Below, one piece after another: positions 25,450-34,831 of a stretch of 64,000 nt of DNA. The translations under genes were made by a program, and so were the position numbers. The first letter of the stretch is position 1; the number at the start of each line of letters is the position of its first letter. Source of the DNA: Serratia proteamaculans_D (GTDB lineage: Bacteria; Pseudomonadota; Gammaproteobacteria; Enterobacterales; Enterobacteriaceae); assembly GCF_049959315.1 (NCBI RefSeq), contig NZ_CP188201.1; one strand, written 5' to 3'. Under the pieces are notes generated by a model that was not told the origin of the DNA, did not search any database, and worked only from the letters and a program-made list of their open reading frames with translations.

Positions 25450-26952
25450 ATGCTGCATTTGTTCGCTGGCCTGGATTTCCATACCGGCCTGATGTTAATT
25501 CTCGCATTGTTGTTCGTGTTGTTTTATGAAGCCATTAACGGTTTTCATGATACGGCCAATGCGGTTGCTACAGTAATTTATACCCGTGCCATGCGCTCGC
25601 AACTTGCGGTCGTGATGGCTGGTTTGTTCAACTTTCTTGGCGTAATGCTCGGTGGTTTGAGTGTTGCTTACGCCATTGTTCACCTGTTGCCAACAGATCT
25701 GTTGTTGAACGTCAGTTCAGCACACGGATTAGCCATGGTCTTTTCCATGCTGCTGGCGGCTATCATCTGGAACCTCGGCACCTGGTATTTCGGTCTGCCG
25801 GCCTCCAGTTCTCATACGCTGATTGGCGCAATTATTGGTGTGGGTTTGACCAACGCACTGATGACCCACACTTCGGTGGTGGATGCGCTTAACGTCCCGA
25901 AAATGATTGGTATTTTCCTGTCATTGCTCATCTCGCCGCTGGTTGGCATGATGGTCGCCGGGTTGATGGTGTTTGCCTTGCGCCGCTATTGGAGTGGCAC
26001 CAAGAAACGCCAGCGTATCCACATGACCCCTGCGGAACGTGAAAAGGTCGACGGCAAACGCAAGCCGCCGTTCTGGACCCGTATTGCTCTGATCCTGTCG
26101 GCTATCGGCGTTAGCTTCTCGCACGGTGCCAACGACGGCCAGAAAGGTATCGGCTTGATTATGCTGGTGCTGATCGGCGTTGCGCCGGCCGGCTTCGTGC
26201 TCAATATGAATGCAACCGGTTATGACATCACCCGTACGCGTGATGCCGTGGCCCACCTGCAGCAATATTATGAGCAGCACAGCGATGCCCTGTCGCACGT
26301 GGTCGCTCTCACTCCGCTGGTGCCAAGCCCGGATGAGGACGTATCGCCGGATAAACCCGTCGAGTTCCACTGTGACAGTGCCCGCGCCATGCCGGCCATT
26401 CAGCTTGCCTCCGGGTTGCTGAACAATCTGCAAAGTTACGATCAACTCTCGGTAGAGCAGCGCAGCCACCTGCGTCGCCTGCTGATGTGCGTAACAGATA
26501 CCGCAGACAAGATTGCCAAGCTGCCGGAAACCTCTAGCCAGGACCAACGTTTCCTGAAAAACCTGCGTCAGGATCTGCTGCAAACCGTTGAGTATGCACC
26601 GATCTGGATTATCGTCGCGGTTGCTCTGGCGTTGTCACTCGGTACCATGGTCGGCTGGCAGCGCGTTGCCACCACCATTGGCGAGAAAATCGGTAAGAAG
26701 GGCATGACCTACGCTCAGGGCGTGTCGGCTCAGATGACCGCAGCCTTGTCGATTGGTGTCGCCAGCTATACCGGTATGCCGGTTTCCACCACCCACGTGC
26801 TTTCTTCGGCAGTCGCCGGGACCATGATCGTGGACGGCGGCGGCGTACAAAGCAAAACCGTGAAGAATATCCTGTTGGCCTGGTTGTTGACCCTGCCAAT
26901 TTCGATTCTGCTTTCCGGTTCGCTGTACTGGTTGGCACTTAAGGTGATCTAA
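25450..26952 (+). CDS. pitA: Low-affinity phosphate transporter PitA
   Basis: A 500-residue inner-membrane symporter that takes up phosphate as a metal-phosphate complex. The two inverted PD001131-type signatures are present, NGFHDTANAVATVIYTRAM at the N-terminal half and SFSHGANDGQKGIGLIMLVL in the second half. Between them is a long cytoplasmic loop (about 255-370). SLGTMVGWQRVATTIGEKIG and TGMPVSTTHVLSSAVAGTM near the end repeat the second motif. Length and order match E. coli PitA. A classic terminator follows. Confidence 0.97.
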   Translation: MLHLFAGLDFHTGLMLILALLFVLFYEAINGFHDTANAVATVIYTRAMRSQLAVVMAGLFNFLGVMLGGLSVAYAIVHLLPTDLLLNVSSAHGLAMVFSMLLAAIIWNLGTWYFGLPASSSHTLIGAIIGVGLTNALMTHTSVVDALNVPKMIGIFLSLLISPLVGMMVAGLMVFALRRYWSGTKKRQRIHMTPAEREKVDGKRKPPFWTRIALILSAIGVSFSHGANDGQKGIGLIMLVLIGVAPAGFVLNMNATGYDITRTRDAVAHLQQYYEQHSDALSHVVALTPLVPSPDEDVSPDKPVEFHCDSARAMPAIQLASGLLNNLQSYDQLSVEQRSHLRRLLMCVTDTADKIAKLPETSSQDQRFLKNLRQDLLQTVEYAPIWIIVAVALALSLGTMVGWQRVATTIGEKIGKKGMTYAQGVSAQMTAALSIGVASYTGMPVSTTHVLSSAVAGTMIVDGGGVQSKTVKNILLAWLLTLPISILLSGSLYWLALKVI

Positions 26953-26970
26953 GCAGTTTGCTAAATGTTT

Positions 26971-27000
26971 AAGGCGGCCCAGGTGGCCGCCTTTTCTTTA
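26971..27000 (+). terminator. pitA terminator
   Basis: AAGGCGGCC (26971-26979), loop, GGCCGCCTT (26985-26993) and a T-rich tail: a 9-bp stem 18 bp past the pitA stop. It also faces the convergent uspB gene and may serve both. Confidence 0.9.
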
Positions 27001-27026
27001 TCTGTTGCAGGGCAAACAGGCCGGGA

Positions 27027-27362
27027 TTAATACCAGATCATCAACGCCAGCAAGCTGATAACCACCAGCCCGCACAGGGCGGAAGTCAGCATAAACTGCC
27101 CGCGCACCCGTTCACAGCGGCGGATAAACTCCGGATCGTGATGCTCGATATAGCGCTGCGAGAAGATATAGCGCACCAGCCGTATCTGCTTGCTCGGCTG
27201 GCCATGGGCGGTAAAGAAGCCCCCACCGTCAACATACTGGTACAGCAGCGGGTCACAGCCGCGCAAAACCACCAACAGCGCGCGCAGAGAAGAGTAATAC
27301 CGCACCATGTTTAACACACACACCACACACAGAGCCCAAAACAGCGCGACGGTACTGATCAT
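27027..27362 (-). CDS. uspB: Universal stress protein B
   Basis: A 111-residue inner-membrane protein with hydrophobic ends (MISTVALFWALCVVCVLNMVRYY and LTSALCGLVVISLLALMIWY) and a polar middle (LLYQYVDGGGFFTAHGQPSKQ). It is nearly identical to E. coli UspB, which is induced in stationary phase and needed for ethanol resistance. Translation can be extended 23 codons upstream, but the ATG used matches E. coli and has GGAGGC before it. It diverges from uspA across about 610 bp. Confidence 0.95.
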   Translation of the reverse strand: MISTVALFWALCVVCVLNMVRYYSSLRALLVVLRGCDPLLYQYVDGGGFFTAHGQPSKQIRLVRYIFSQRYIEHHDPEFIRRCERVRGQFMLTSALCGLVVISLLALMIWY

Positions 27363-27973
27363 GATTGCCTCCTCAAGGCGTTGTAATCCACGGCGCTCCG
27401 CCGGGTCCAACTGCCCTACCTCTATACCCATTACTGCTGGAGCCTACCGCTCCGATCCCCTTGGCACCGCACAGGCCGCGCATAACCCACCGCCACTGAA
27501 AGCAAACCCTTGCCACGCAAAGACTCAACGCAGGGTTTCACTCAGTGGAGTAATGATAAGGCCCATATTCATTATTGTAGGTTAATGAAACGCAAACTGG
27601 CCTGAGCAGTAGATAAAATTTACCGCACCCCACCGATTTGTCAGCTACTCATTAGTTATAACTGATTACCGCGCTGAATGGCCCACCGGGCCTTTTCTCC
27701 TGCCCGATGGGGCATTTGGGGCTATACTCTGTTTAAGAATGCTTATATTTCAAGCGGTCAACACGCCAATAGCACCACGAGCGATAGGATTTTCCGGCTG
27801 GCGGGTGTAAAACTGACCGGGTTGAAATAAAGAGATTTTTTGATGCGATGCAGTGTGATCGCCTCAACATATCATTGCGTTAACTGAATGATAAAATGAA
27901 ACCTAAAGCGCCAGGCTGGTACGCTGAATGCCTGCTAACCTTTTAATCGGCATTATATGGAAGGAGTATTCTC
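27363..27973. promoter_or_regulatory. Divergent uspB/uspA intergenic region
   Basis: 611 bp with no gene. It must carry the divergent promoters for uspB (stationary phase) and uspA (growth arrest, ppGpp). Sequence just upstream of uspA ends AAGGAGTATTCTC, a strong ribosome binding site. I could not place the promoter hexamers with confidence. Confidence 0.55.
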
Positions 27974-28420
27974 ATGGCTTACAAACACATTCTGATCGCG
28001 GTAGACCTGTCCCCGGAAAGCAAAATCCTGGTGGAGAAAGCCGTATCTATGGCGCGTCCGTACAACGCCAAAGTTTCCCTGATCCACGTAGATGTTAACT
28101 ATTCCGACCTGTATACCGGCCTGATCGACGTTAATCTCGGCGATATGCAAAAACGTATCTCGGAAGAAACCCACCATGCGCTGACCGAGCTGTCACAAAA
28201 TGCCGGCTATCCGATTACCGAAACCCTGAGTGGCAGCGGCGATTTGGCGCAGGTGCTGGTCGACGCGATCAAAAAATACGATATGGACCTGGTCCTGTGT
28301 GGCCACCATCAGGATTTCTGGAGCAAGTTGATGTCCTCCGCACGTCAGCTGATTAACACCGTGCACATCGATATGCTGATCGTGCCACTGCGCGACGAAG
28401 ATGAAAAAGCTGAAAGCTAA
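27974..28420 (+). CDS. uspA: Universal stress protein A
   Basis: A 148-residue cytosolic stress protein, collinear with E. coli UspA: AYKHILIAVDLSPESK, SLIHVDVNYSDLYTGLIDVNLGDMQ, and LVLCGHHQDFWSKLMSSARQLIN. The C-terminus is a few residues longer (DEDEKAES). It is strongly induced on growth arrest in related bacteria. AAGGAG lies 8 bases before the ATG, and a terminator follows 26 bp after the stop. Confidence 0.96.
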   Translation: MAYKHILIAVDLSPESKILVEKAVSMARPYNAKVSLIHVDVNYSDLYTGLIDVNLGDMQKRISEETHHALTELSQNAGYPITETLSGSGDLAQVLVDAIKKYDMDLVLCGHHQDFWSKLMSSARQLINTVHIDMLIVPLRDEDEKAES

Positions 28421-28446
28421 GTAAGCACCCACCAACTAAATTCCCC

Positions 28447-28471
28447 AACGCCCGCTGCTGCGGGCGTTTTT
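28447..28471 (+). terminator. uspA terminator
   Basis: AACGCCCG, loop CTGCTG, CGGGCGTT, then TTT: an 8-bp stem 26 bp past the uspA stop, a standard intrinsic terminator. Confidence 0.9.
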
Positions 28472-28614
28472 CATTCTGCCACCCTCATTAATCGCTTGAT
28501 AATCAACCGCCCTCCGGTGATATAGTCGCTAAAGACACAACATCATTCCCCACGCTTTACCCATACCAATATCTATAAAAATAGTGGGGGAAATTAATGC
28601 TAAAGGAGTTATCC

Positions 28615-29958
28615 ATGGAAAATACCTCATCGGTAGAATCATTTTTGTCCTCACTACAACAGCAAAATCCTCATCAACCTGAATTCTTGCAGGCGGTAAG
28701 AGAAGTTTTCTCCTCGCTGTGGCCGTTTATCGAGCGTAACCCGCGCTACCGTGAATACGCCCTGCTGGAACGCCTGGTGGAACCGGAGCGAACCATCCAA
28801 TTCCGCGTCAGTTGGGTAGACGATCGCGGCCAGGTACAGGTCAACCGCGCCTGGCGCGTGCAGTTCAACTCGGCGATTGGGCCTTATAAAGGCGGCATGC
28901 GTTTTCATCCGTCGGTCAATTTGTCGATTCTTAAATTCCTCGGCTTCGAGCAAACCTTCAAAAATGCGCTGACTACGCTGCCAATGGGCGGCGGCAAAGG
29001 CGGTTCGGACTTTGATCCGAAAGGCAAAAGCCAGGCGGAGATCATGCGTTTCTGCCAGTCGCTGATGACCGAGCTGTACCGCCATCTGGGGCCAGACACT
29101 GACGTGCCCGCCGGGGATATCGGCGTTGGCGGCCGTGAGGTCGGCTTTATGAGCGGCATGATGAAGAAGCTGTCCAACAACACCGCCTGCGTGTTTACCG
29201 GCAAGGGCCTGTCATTCGGCGGCAGTCTGATCCGCCCCGAAGCCACCGGCTATGGCCTGGTGTACTTCACCGATGCCATGCTGCAACGTCACGGGTTGGG
29301 TTTTGAAGGCATGCGGGTGGCGGTTTCCGGGTCCGGCAACGTGGCGCAGTACACCATTGAAAAGGCACTGGAACTGGATGCGCGGGTGATCACCGTCTCT
29401 GACTCCGGCGGTACGCTGGTCGATGAGGCCGGTTTCACTACCGAGAAACTGGCCCATTTGGCAGAGATCAAGAACCAGCGTTATGGCCGGGTAGAAGACT
29501 ATGCTCGTGAACGCGGCCTGACCTATCTGGCCGGCCAGCAGCCCTGGAACGTCCCGGTAGATATCGCCCTGCCGTGCGCCACCCAAAACGAGCTGGATCT
29601 GGAAGCAGCACAAACGCTGATCCGCAACGGGGTCAAAGCCGTGGCCGAGGGTGCCAATATGCCAACCACCATTCAGGCGACCGATGCGTTCCTGGATGCC
29701 GGCGTGCTGTTCGCGCCGGGCAAAGCCGCCAACGCCGGTGGGGTGGCCACCTCCGGGCTGGAGATGGCGCAGAATGCCGCGCGCATCGGCTGGCGAGCAG
29801 AAAAAGTGGATGTACGTTTACAACATATCATAGCGGATATTCATCAAGCCTGCGTGGAATACGGCGGTGAGGGCAAGCAAACCCACTACGTACAGGGTGC
29901 CAACATCGCTGGATTCGTCAAGGTTGCCGACGCCATGCTGGCACAGGGTGTGCTGTAA
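28615..29958 (+). CDS. gdhA: NADP-specific glutamate dehydrogenase
   Basis: A 447-residue cytosolic enzyme that makes glutamate from 2-oxoglutarate and ammonium with NADPH. The GDH family signature region LPMGGGKGGSDFDPKGKS (with the catalytic Lys) and the hinge DVPAGDIGVGGREVGFM are intact, as is the dinucleotide domain VAVSGSGNVAQY. The first in-frame ATG lies 18 bases upstream, but AAAGGAG before ATG at 28615 gives the same start and length as E. coli GdhA (447). Confidence 0.97.
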   Translation: MENTSSVESFLSSLQQQNPHQPEFLQAVREVFSSLWPFIERNPRYREYALLERLVEPERTIQFRVSWVDDRGQVQVNRAWRVQFNSAIGPYKGGMRFHPSVNLSILKFLGFEQTFKNALTTLPMGGGKGGSDFDPKGKSQAEIMRFCQSLMTELYRHLGPDTDVPAGDIGVGGREVGFMSGMMKKLSNNTACVFTGKGLSFGGSLIRPEATGYGLVYFTDAMLQRHGLGFEGMRVAVSGSGNVAQYTIEKALELDARVITVSDSGGTLVDEAGFTTEKLAHLAEIKNQRYGRVEDYARERGLTYLAGQQPWNVPVDIALPCATQNELDLEAAQTLIRNGVKAVAEGANMPTTIQATDAFLDAGVLFAPGKAANAGGVATSGLEMAQNAARIGWRAEKVDVRLQHIIADIHQACVEYGGEGKQTHYVQGANIAGFVKVADAMLAQGVL

Positions 29959-30003
29959 CCGCCGAATAAGGTGATTTTGTTCACACATTGCTCAAATACT
30001 TCC

Positions 30004-30030
30004 ATGCCGGCGCTCAAGCCGGCATTTTTA
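30004..30030 (+). terminator. gdhA terminator
   Basis: ATGCCGGC, loop GCTCAA, GCCGGCAT and TTTTTA: an 8-bp stem with a U-tract, 46 bp past the gdhA stop. Confidence 0.9.
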
Positions 30031-30297
30031 CCCTCAAAGAACCGCGTATTCCCAAACTAATTGTTTAAATTATGTAAATTAATATGACTTATATTGTTAA
30101 TATTATAGTTCTTTTAGGTGGTAAAATTACCACCACTAAATTATTAAACATTTAATTAACATTAAAACCGTCATAATTTTACCTCAATGTGCACAGCTCA
30201 CAGTTTTCCACTTCGGGTTACGTCCCCTCTTCCTTTCCTTTGTAATCTGCTCAGGTGGAAAAACAACCACCCCTACAGATAAAAAAGGTACAGCGAA
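30031..30297 (+). promoter_or_regulatory. Control region of the sugar operon with an inverted repeat
   Basis: Very AT-rich leader of the ABC-kinase operon. An 8-bp inverted repeat, GGTGGTAA then AA then TTACCACC (30117-30134), lies about 165 bp before the ATG of the binding protein and is a good operator candidate. No regulator gene of this operon is in the window. AAAAAAGGTACAGCGAA before 30298 is the likely ribosome binding region. Confidence 0.5.
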
Positions 30298-31284
30298 ATG
30301 AAATTTAACCTCGCATTATTAAATGCATGTGTGGTTTCTGCGTGCATGTTATCGACAACACCTGTTCTGGCTGCTGAAAAGTACGAGATTGCCGTGGTCG
30401 CTAAAGTGACCGGCATTCCCTGGTTCAACCGTATGGAAGTCGGCGTCAACGACGCGGCGAAAAAGCTCGACGTTAATGCCTATCAGACCGGGCCTGCAAC
30501 CCCAGACCCGGCAGCACAGGTCAAAGTGATTGAAGACCTGATCGCCAAGAACGTTAACGCCATCATCGTGGTGCCGAACGACGCCAAGGTGCTGGAACCG
30601 GTGCTGAAGAAGGCACGTGAGAAAGGCATCGTGGTGCTGACCCATGAGTCGCCGGACCAGCAGATTGGCCAGTGGGACATTGAAACCATCGACAGCGAGA
30701 AGTATGCGCAGGCCAACGTCGATGAACTGGCAAAAGACATGGGCGGCAAAGGTGGCTACGCCATTTACGTCGGCTCGCTGACCGTGCCGTTGCACAACGC
30801 CTGGGCGGATTCCGCCATCAAGTACCAGAAAGCCAAATACCCGGACATGTTCGAAGTGACGTCACGCCTGCCGGTGGCGGAAAGCATCGATAAATCCTAC
30901 GCCACCACGCTGGATTTGATGAAAACCTACCCGCAGATGAAAGGCATTATCGGTTTTGGCTCCCTCGGCCCGATTGGTGCCGGTCAGGCGGTCGCCAAGA
31001 AACGCGCCAAGGACAAGATTGCCGTGGTCGGCATCGCCATGCCGGCGCAGGCCGCCCCTTACCTGATGCGCGGCGACATCAAGAAAGCGCTGCTGTGGGA
31101 CCCGAAAGACGCCGGTTATGCGCTGGTGACGGTGGCCGATCAACTGCTGCAGGGTAAGGAAGTGACCAAAGACTTGTCGATTGAAGGTTTGGGTAAAGCC
31201 GACGTCGATATGGATAAGAAAGTGATTCGGTTTAATAAAATTCTTGAAGTGACCAAAGATAATGCCAAATCGCTGGGCTTCTAG
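30298..31284 (+). CDS. Sugar ABC transporter, periplasmic binding protein
   Basis: A 328-residue secreted protein of the LsrB/RhaS/RbsB (PBP type 1) class. Signal peptide ends near VLAAE (residue 26). Typical features are YEIAVVAKVTGIPWFNRMEVGV, the repeat DPAAQVKVIEDLIAKNVNAIIVVPND, the hinge-side VGSLTVPLHNAWADSA and GIIGFGSLGPIGAGQA. Sugar contact residues cannot be inferred reliably. It opens a six-gene operon; the next gene, a double ATPase, starts 100 bp later, with a stem-loop between. Confidence 0.93.
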   Translation: MKFNLALLNACVVSACMLSTTPVLAAEKYEIAVVAKVTGIPWFNRMEVGVNDAAKKLDVNAYQTGPATPDPAAQVKVIEDLIAKNVNAIIVVPNDAKVLEPVLKKAREKGIVVLTHESPDQQIGQWDIETIDSEKYAQANVDELAKDMGGKGGYAIYVGSLTVPLHNAWADSAIKYQKAKYPDMFEVTSRLPVAESIDKSYATTLDLMKTYPQMKGIIGFGSLGPIGAGQAVAKKRAKDKIAVVGIAMPAQAAPYLMRGDIKKALLWDPKDAGYALVTVADQLLQGKEVTKDLSIEGLGKADVDMDKKVIRFNKILEVTKDNAKSLGF

Positions 31285-31326
31285 CCTTCAGTAATATTGA
31301 GCCACACCGGGAAAATCATTAAATAA

Positions 31327-31356
31327 CGTCGGTGCGCAGCCTATCGCGCCCCGACG
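31327..31356 (+). terminator. Intercistronic stem-loop, binding protein/ATPase
   Basis: CGTCGGTGCGC (31327-31337) pairs with GCGCCCCGACG (31346-31356) with one mismatch and no U-tract. It probably stabilises the 3' end of the binding-protein mRNA and keeps its level above the transporter subunits, as is common for such operons. Confidence 0.6.
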
Positions 31357-31384
31357 ATAATAAAAACCTGCACAGGTTACCGCT

Positions 31385-32884
31385 ATGACCACATCCACCG
31401 CATTTATCAGCCTGGAAAATATCAGTAAAAAATTTCCGGGCGTGCTGGCACTGGACCAGATCAACCTGACGCTGAATATTGGCGAAGTGCACTGCCTGGC
31501 CGGACAAAATGGCTGTGGCAAAAGCACCATAATTAAAATTATTTCCGGCGTTTATCAGCCGGAGAAAGGGGCCAATATTTCGCTGGAAGGCAAACTCTTT
31601 CATTCCCTGACGCCGCAACTATCGGGTTATTACGGCATTCAGGTGATTTATCAGGATCTGTCGTTATTCCCCAATCTGACGGTGGCGGAAAATATTGCCA
31701 TTCACCGCTACCTGCCTGGCGGTCATTTCTGGGTACGCAAACGGGTGATGCGCCAGACGGCGCTGGCCGCCATGGCGCGCGTTAGCGTGCATATCGATCC
31801 CGACAAGAAAGTTGAAAAGCTGTCGATTGCCGATCGCCAACTGGTGGCAATTTGCCGCGCCATCGCTGCCGAAGCGCGGCTGGTGATTATGGATGAACCT
31901 ACCGCCTCGCTGACGCGTCAGGAGGTCGACGGCCTGCTGCGGGTAGTCAACGAGCTGAAAGCGGCGGGCATCTGCGTGGTGTTTGTCAGCCACCGGCTGG
32001 ACGAAGTGATGGAAGTCGCCGACCGTATCAGCGTGATGCGCGACGGCAAGCTGGTCGGTACTTACCCGGCCAGTGAACTCGACAGCCATGAGCTGGCTTT
32101 CCTGATGACCGGCCAACGCTTCCACTACAGCCAGTTACCCCCACGGCCAGCCGCCGAGAGTGCGCCACTGCTCGAAGTGCGTAATCTCAACCGACGCGGG
32201 AAATATCAGAATATCAATCTGTCGCTGCACGGCGGCGAGATCGTCTCGATCGTCGGTTTGCTGGGTGCTGGCCGCACCGAGTTGTGCCTCAGCCTGTTCG
32301 GCATGACCCGTCCGGACAGCGGTGAAATCAGGATCGACGGCCAGCCGGTGCGGCTGCATAACAACCGCGAAGCGGTGCGCCAGGGCATCGGCTATGTGTC
32401 GGAAGATCGTCTGACGCAGGGGCTGATCATGGAGCAGTCGATCTACGACAACACCATTGTCACGGTGTTTGATCAACTGCATACCCCACTCGGGCTGTTG
32501 GATCATGCCAAAGCCGGCGAGCTGGTTAACCGCCTGATCCGCGATCTGAACATTAAGGTTTCCGACAGCGCGCTCCCGGTCAAAACCCTGTCCGGCGGCA
32601 ACGCCCAGCGTATCGCTATCGCCAAGTGGGTGGCCACGCAGCCGAAGATCCTGATCCTCGACTCGCCGACCGTCGGGGTAGATATCGCCAACAAAGAGGG
32701 GATCTACCAGATCGCCAAAGATCTGGCGGCGCTCGGCATGGCGGTATTGATGATCTGCGACGAGATCCCGGAAGCCTATTACAACAGCCATCGGGTGTTG
32801 GTGATGCGCAAGGGCGAGCTGATCGCCGAATTTTCGCCGCACCAGAGTACCGAACAACAGATCGCCGAGGTGGTGAATGGATAA
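31385..32884 (+). CDS. Sugar ABC transporter, double ATPase
   Basis: A 499-residue protein with two fused nucleotide-binding domains (RbsA/MglA/LsrA type). The first half has Walker A GQNGCGKST, Walker B LVIMDEPTASLT and the switch His in FVSHRL. The second half has GLLGAGRTE in place of a full Walker A, as in relatives, plus LSGGNAQRIAIAKWVA and LILDSPTVGVD. The stop overlaps the first permease ATG by 8 bases, so translation is coupled. Confidence 0.95.
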   Translation: MTTSTAFISLENISKKFPGVLALDQINLTLNIGEVHCLAGQNGCGKSTIIKIISGVYQPEKGANISLEGKLFHSLTPQLSGYYGIQVIYQDLSLFPNLTVAENIAIHRYLPGGHFWVRKRVMRQTALAAMARVSVHIDPDKKVEKLSIADRQLVAICRAIAAEARLVIMDEPTASLTRQEVDGLLRVVNELKAAGICVVFVSHRLDEVMEVADRISVMRDGKLVGTYPASELDSHELAFLMTGQRFHYSQLPPRPAAESAPLLEVRNLNRRGKYQNINLSLHGGEIVSIVGLLGAGRTELCLSLFGMTRPDSGEIRIDGQPVRLHNNREAVRQGIGYVSEDRLTQGLIMEQSIYDNTIVTVFDQLHTPLGLLDHAKAGELVNRLIRDLNIKVSDSALPVKTLSGGNAQRIAIAKWVATQPKILILDSPTVGVDIANKEGIYQIAKDLAALGMAVLMICDEIPEAYYNSHRVLVMRKGELIAEFSPHQSTEQQIAEVVNG

Positions 32885-33866
32885 GTCATTACTGGCCCGC
32901 CTGGCCGGGCGGCACGAATTTTACCTTGGCCTGCTGGTGTTGCTGCTGGCCATCGGCCTGAGCGTTAGCACCAGCGAGTTTCTGACGCTGGGCAACCTGA
33001 CCGATGTGGCCACCAGCTACGCCATTCTCGGCATTCTCGCCTGCGGCCTGTTCGTGGTGCTGATTGCCGGCGGCATCGACATTTCGTTCCCGGCGATCAC
33101 CGCTATCGCCCAATACGTGATGGCCAGTTGGGTGATCCAGCACGGCGGTGGTTTCCCGCTGGCGTTCGCTCTGGCGATAGGCGTCGGCCTGCTGCTCGGG
33201 TTGGTGAACGGTTTTCTGGTCTACTGGCTGAAAGTACCGGCCATCATCATCACCATCGCCACGCTGAACCTGTTCTACGGCCTGCTGGTGTACGCCACCA
33301 ACGGCACCTGGCTGTACGGTTTCCCCGACTGGTTTATGGACGGCATCAGCTGGTTCTCGTTCCAGGGTGCCGACGGCTATGACTACGGCCTGACGCTGCC
33401 GCTTTTGTGCCTGCTGGTGGTGATTATCGTCACCGGCGTGCTGATGAACTTCACCCGTCTTGGCCGCCAGATTTTCGCCATGGGCGGCAACCGCGATGCG
33501 GCATCGCGCCTGGGGTTGAACCTGCTGCGACTGCATTTCTACGTTTACGGCTACATGGGCATTCTGGCGGGCATTGCCGCCGTGGTGCAGGCGCAGATCA
33601 CCCAGTCGGTGGCGCCCAACTCCCTGCTCGGCTTCGAACTGACGGTGCTGGCGGCGGTAGTACTGGGCGGCACCAGCATGACCGGCGGCCGCGGCTCGCT
33701 GACCGGTACGCTGCTGGGCGTGGTGCTGCTGGCCTTTCTGCAGAACGGTCTGACGCTGCTTAGCGTATCGGCCTATTGGCACCAGGTGTTCAGCGGCGCG
33801 ATCATTTTGATCAGCATCAGCAGCACCGCCTGGAATGAAAAACGCAAGCTGGCCAAGGAGCTATGA
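32877..33866 (+). CDS. Sugar ABC transporter, permease 1
   Basis: A 329-residue multi-helix permease of the BPD_transp_2 (RbsC-like) family. Conserved elements are VVLIAGGIDISFPAITAIAQY, VPAIIITIATLNLFYGLL, MGGNRDAASRLGLN (the ATPase-contact loop) and the following ELTVLAAVVLGGTSMTGGRG. It overlaps the ATPase by 8 bases at its start and is followed 1 base later by the second permease. Two different permeases in one operon suggest a heterodimeric channel, as in the Lsr and RhaPQ systems. Confidence 0.94.
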   Translation: MDKSLLARLAGRHEFYLGLLVLLLAIGLSVSTSEFLTLGNLTDVATSYAILGILACGLFVVLIAGGIDISFPAITAIAQYVMASWVIQHGGGFPLAFALAIGVGLLLGLVNGFLVYWLKVPAIIITIATLNLFYGLLVYATNGTWLYGFPDWFMDGISWFSFQGADGYDYGLTLPLLCLLVVIIVTGVLMNFTRLGRQIFAMGGNRDAASRLGLNLLRLHFYVYGYMGILAGIAAVVQAQITQSVAPNSLLGFELTVLAAVVLGGTSMTGGRGSLTGTLLGVVLLAFLQNGLTLLSVSAYWHQVFSGAIILISISSTAWNEKRKLAKEL

Positions 33867-33867
33867 C

Positions 33868-34821
33868 ATGACCCAGTTAACCCGTCTGATCCCAAACGAT
33901 CGGATCATCCGTCTGCAAAGCGCGATCATTATCGTCGTGGCGCTGCTGTTCGCCGGGCTGCTTGGATCGCGCTTCTTCAGCCTGGGCAATTTTCAGTCGA
34001 TCGCCTCGCAGTTACCGATCCTCGGCATGCTGGCGCTCGGCATGGGCATTACCATGCTCACCGGTGGCATCAACCTTTCAATTATCGCCGGGGCCAACGC
34101 CTGCTCGCTGGTGATGGCGGCAATTATCGTCAGCCACCCGGATCAACCGCTGTTTCTGGTGCTGGCGCTACTGGCCGGGTTGCTGGTCGCCGTCGCCATT
34201 GGCGCGCTTAACGGCGTGCTGGTCGCCTGGGTCGGTGTTTCGCCGATCCTCGCCTCACTCGGCACCATGACGCTGATCACCGGCCTGAACATTCTGTTGT
34301 CCAACGGCGCGGTGATCTCCGGCTTCCCGGCGGCGATTCAGTATCTCGGCAATGGCAGCCTGCTCGGTATTCCGGTGGCGCTGCTGCTATTCCTGCTGGT
34401 CGCCGTGGGCCTGTGGCTATTACTGGAGCACACCACGCTGGGGCGCAGCCTGTATTTAATCGGCTCCAACGAGCAGGCTACCCGTTTCAGCGGGGTGAAC
34501 ACCGCCCGGGTACAAATCGCGGTGTATGTGCTGTCCGCCCTGCTCGGCTGGGGTGCGGCGTTGCTGATGATGGCCAAGTTCAACTCGGCCAAGGCCGGCT
34601 ACGGCGAATCCTATTTGCTGGTGACCATTCTGGCCTCGGTGCTGGGTGGGATTAACCCGGACGGCGGGTTTGGCCGGGTGCTTGGCCTGGTGCTGGCACT
34701 GATTGTGCTGCAAATGCTGGAGAGCGGCCTCAACCTGCTGGGCGTCAGCAGCTATCTGACCATGGCCCTGTGGGGCGCGGTGCTGATCTTGTTTATCGCG
34801 TTACAGAATCGAAAAGCCTAG
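33868..34821 (+). CDS. Sugar ABC transporter, permease 2
   Basis: A 317-residue permease paralogous to the previous one (LGMGITMLTGGINLSIIAGANA, VGVSPILASLGTMTLITGLN, LIGSNEQATRFSGVN, ILASVLGGINPDGGFGRV). The frame is open further upstream, but ATG at 33868 follows AAGGAGCTATGAC, with the stop of permease 1 in between, and gives the natural start. The paralogue partner completes the transporter together with the double ATPase and binding protein. Confidence 0.93.
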   Translation: MTQLTRLIPNDRIIRLQSAIIIVVALLFAGLLGSRFFSLGNFQSIASQLPILGMLALGMGITMLTGGINLSIIAGANACSLVMAAIIVSHPDQPLFLVLALLAGLLVAVAIGALNGVLVAWVGVSPILASLGTMTLITGLNILLSNGAVISGFPAAIQYLGNGSLLGIPVALLLFLLVAVGLWLLLEHTTLGRSLYLIGSNEQATRFSGVNTARVQIAVYVLSALLGWGAALLMMAKFNSAKAGYGESYLLVTILASVLGGINPDGGFGRVLGLVLALIVLQMLESGLNLLGVSSYLTMALWGAVLILFIALQNRKA

Positions 34822-34831
34822 GAGAAAAATA

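Noticed and set aside
32889..33782. 297-residue open frame opposite the first permease
   Set aside because: Composition is dominated by Gln, His and Ala from reading a GC-rich membrane protein backwards; the permease on the other strand is clearly real.
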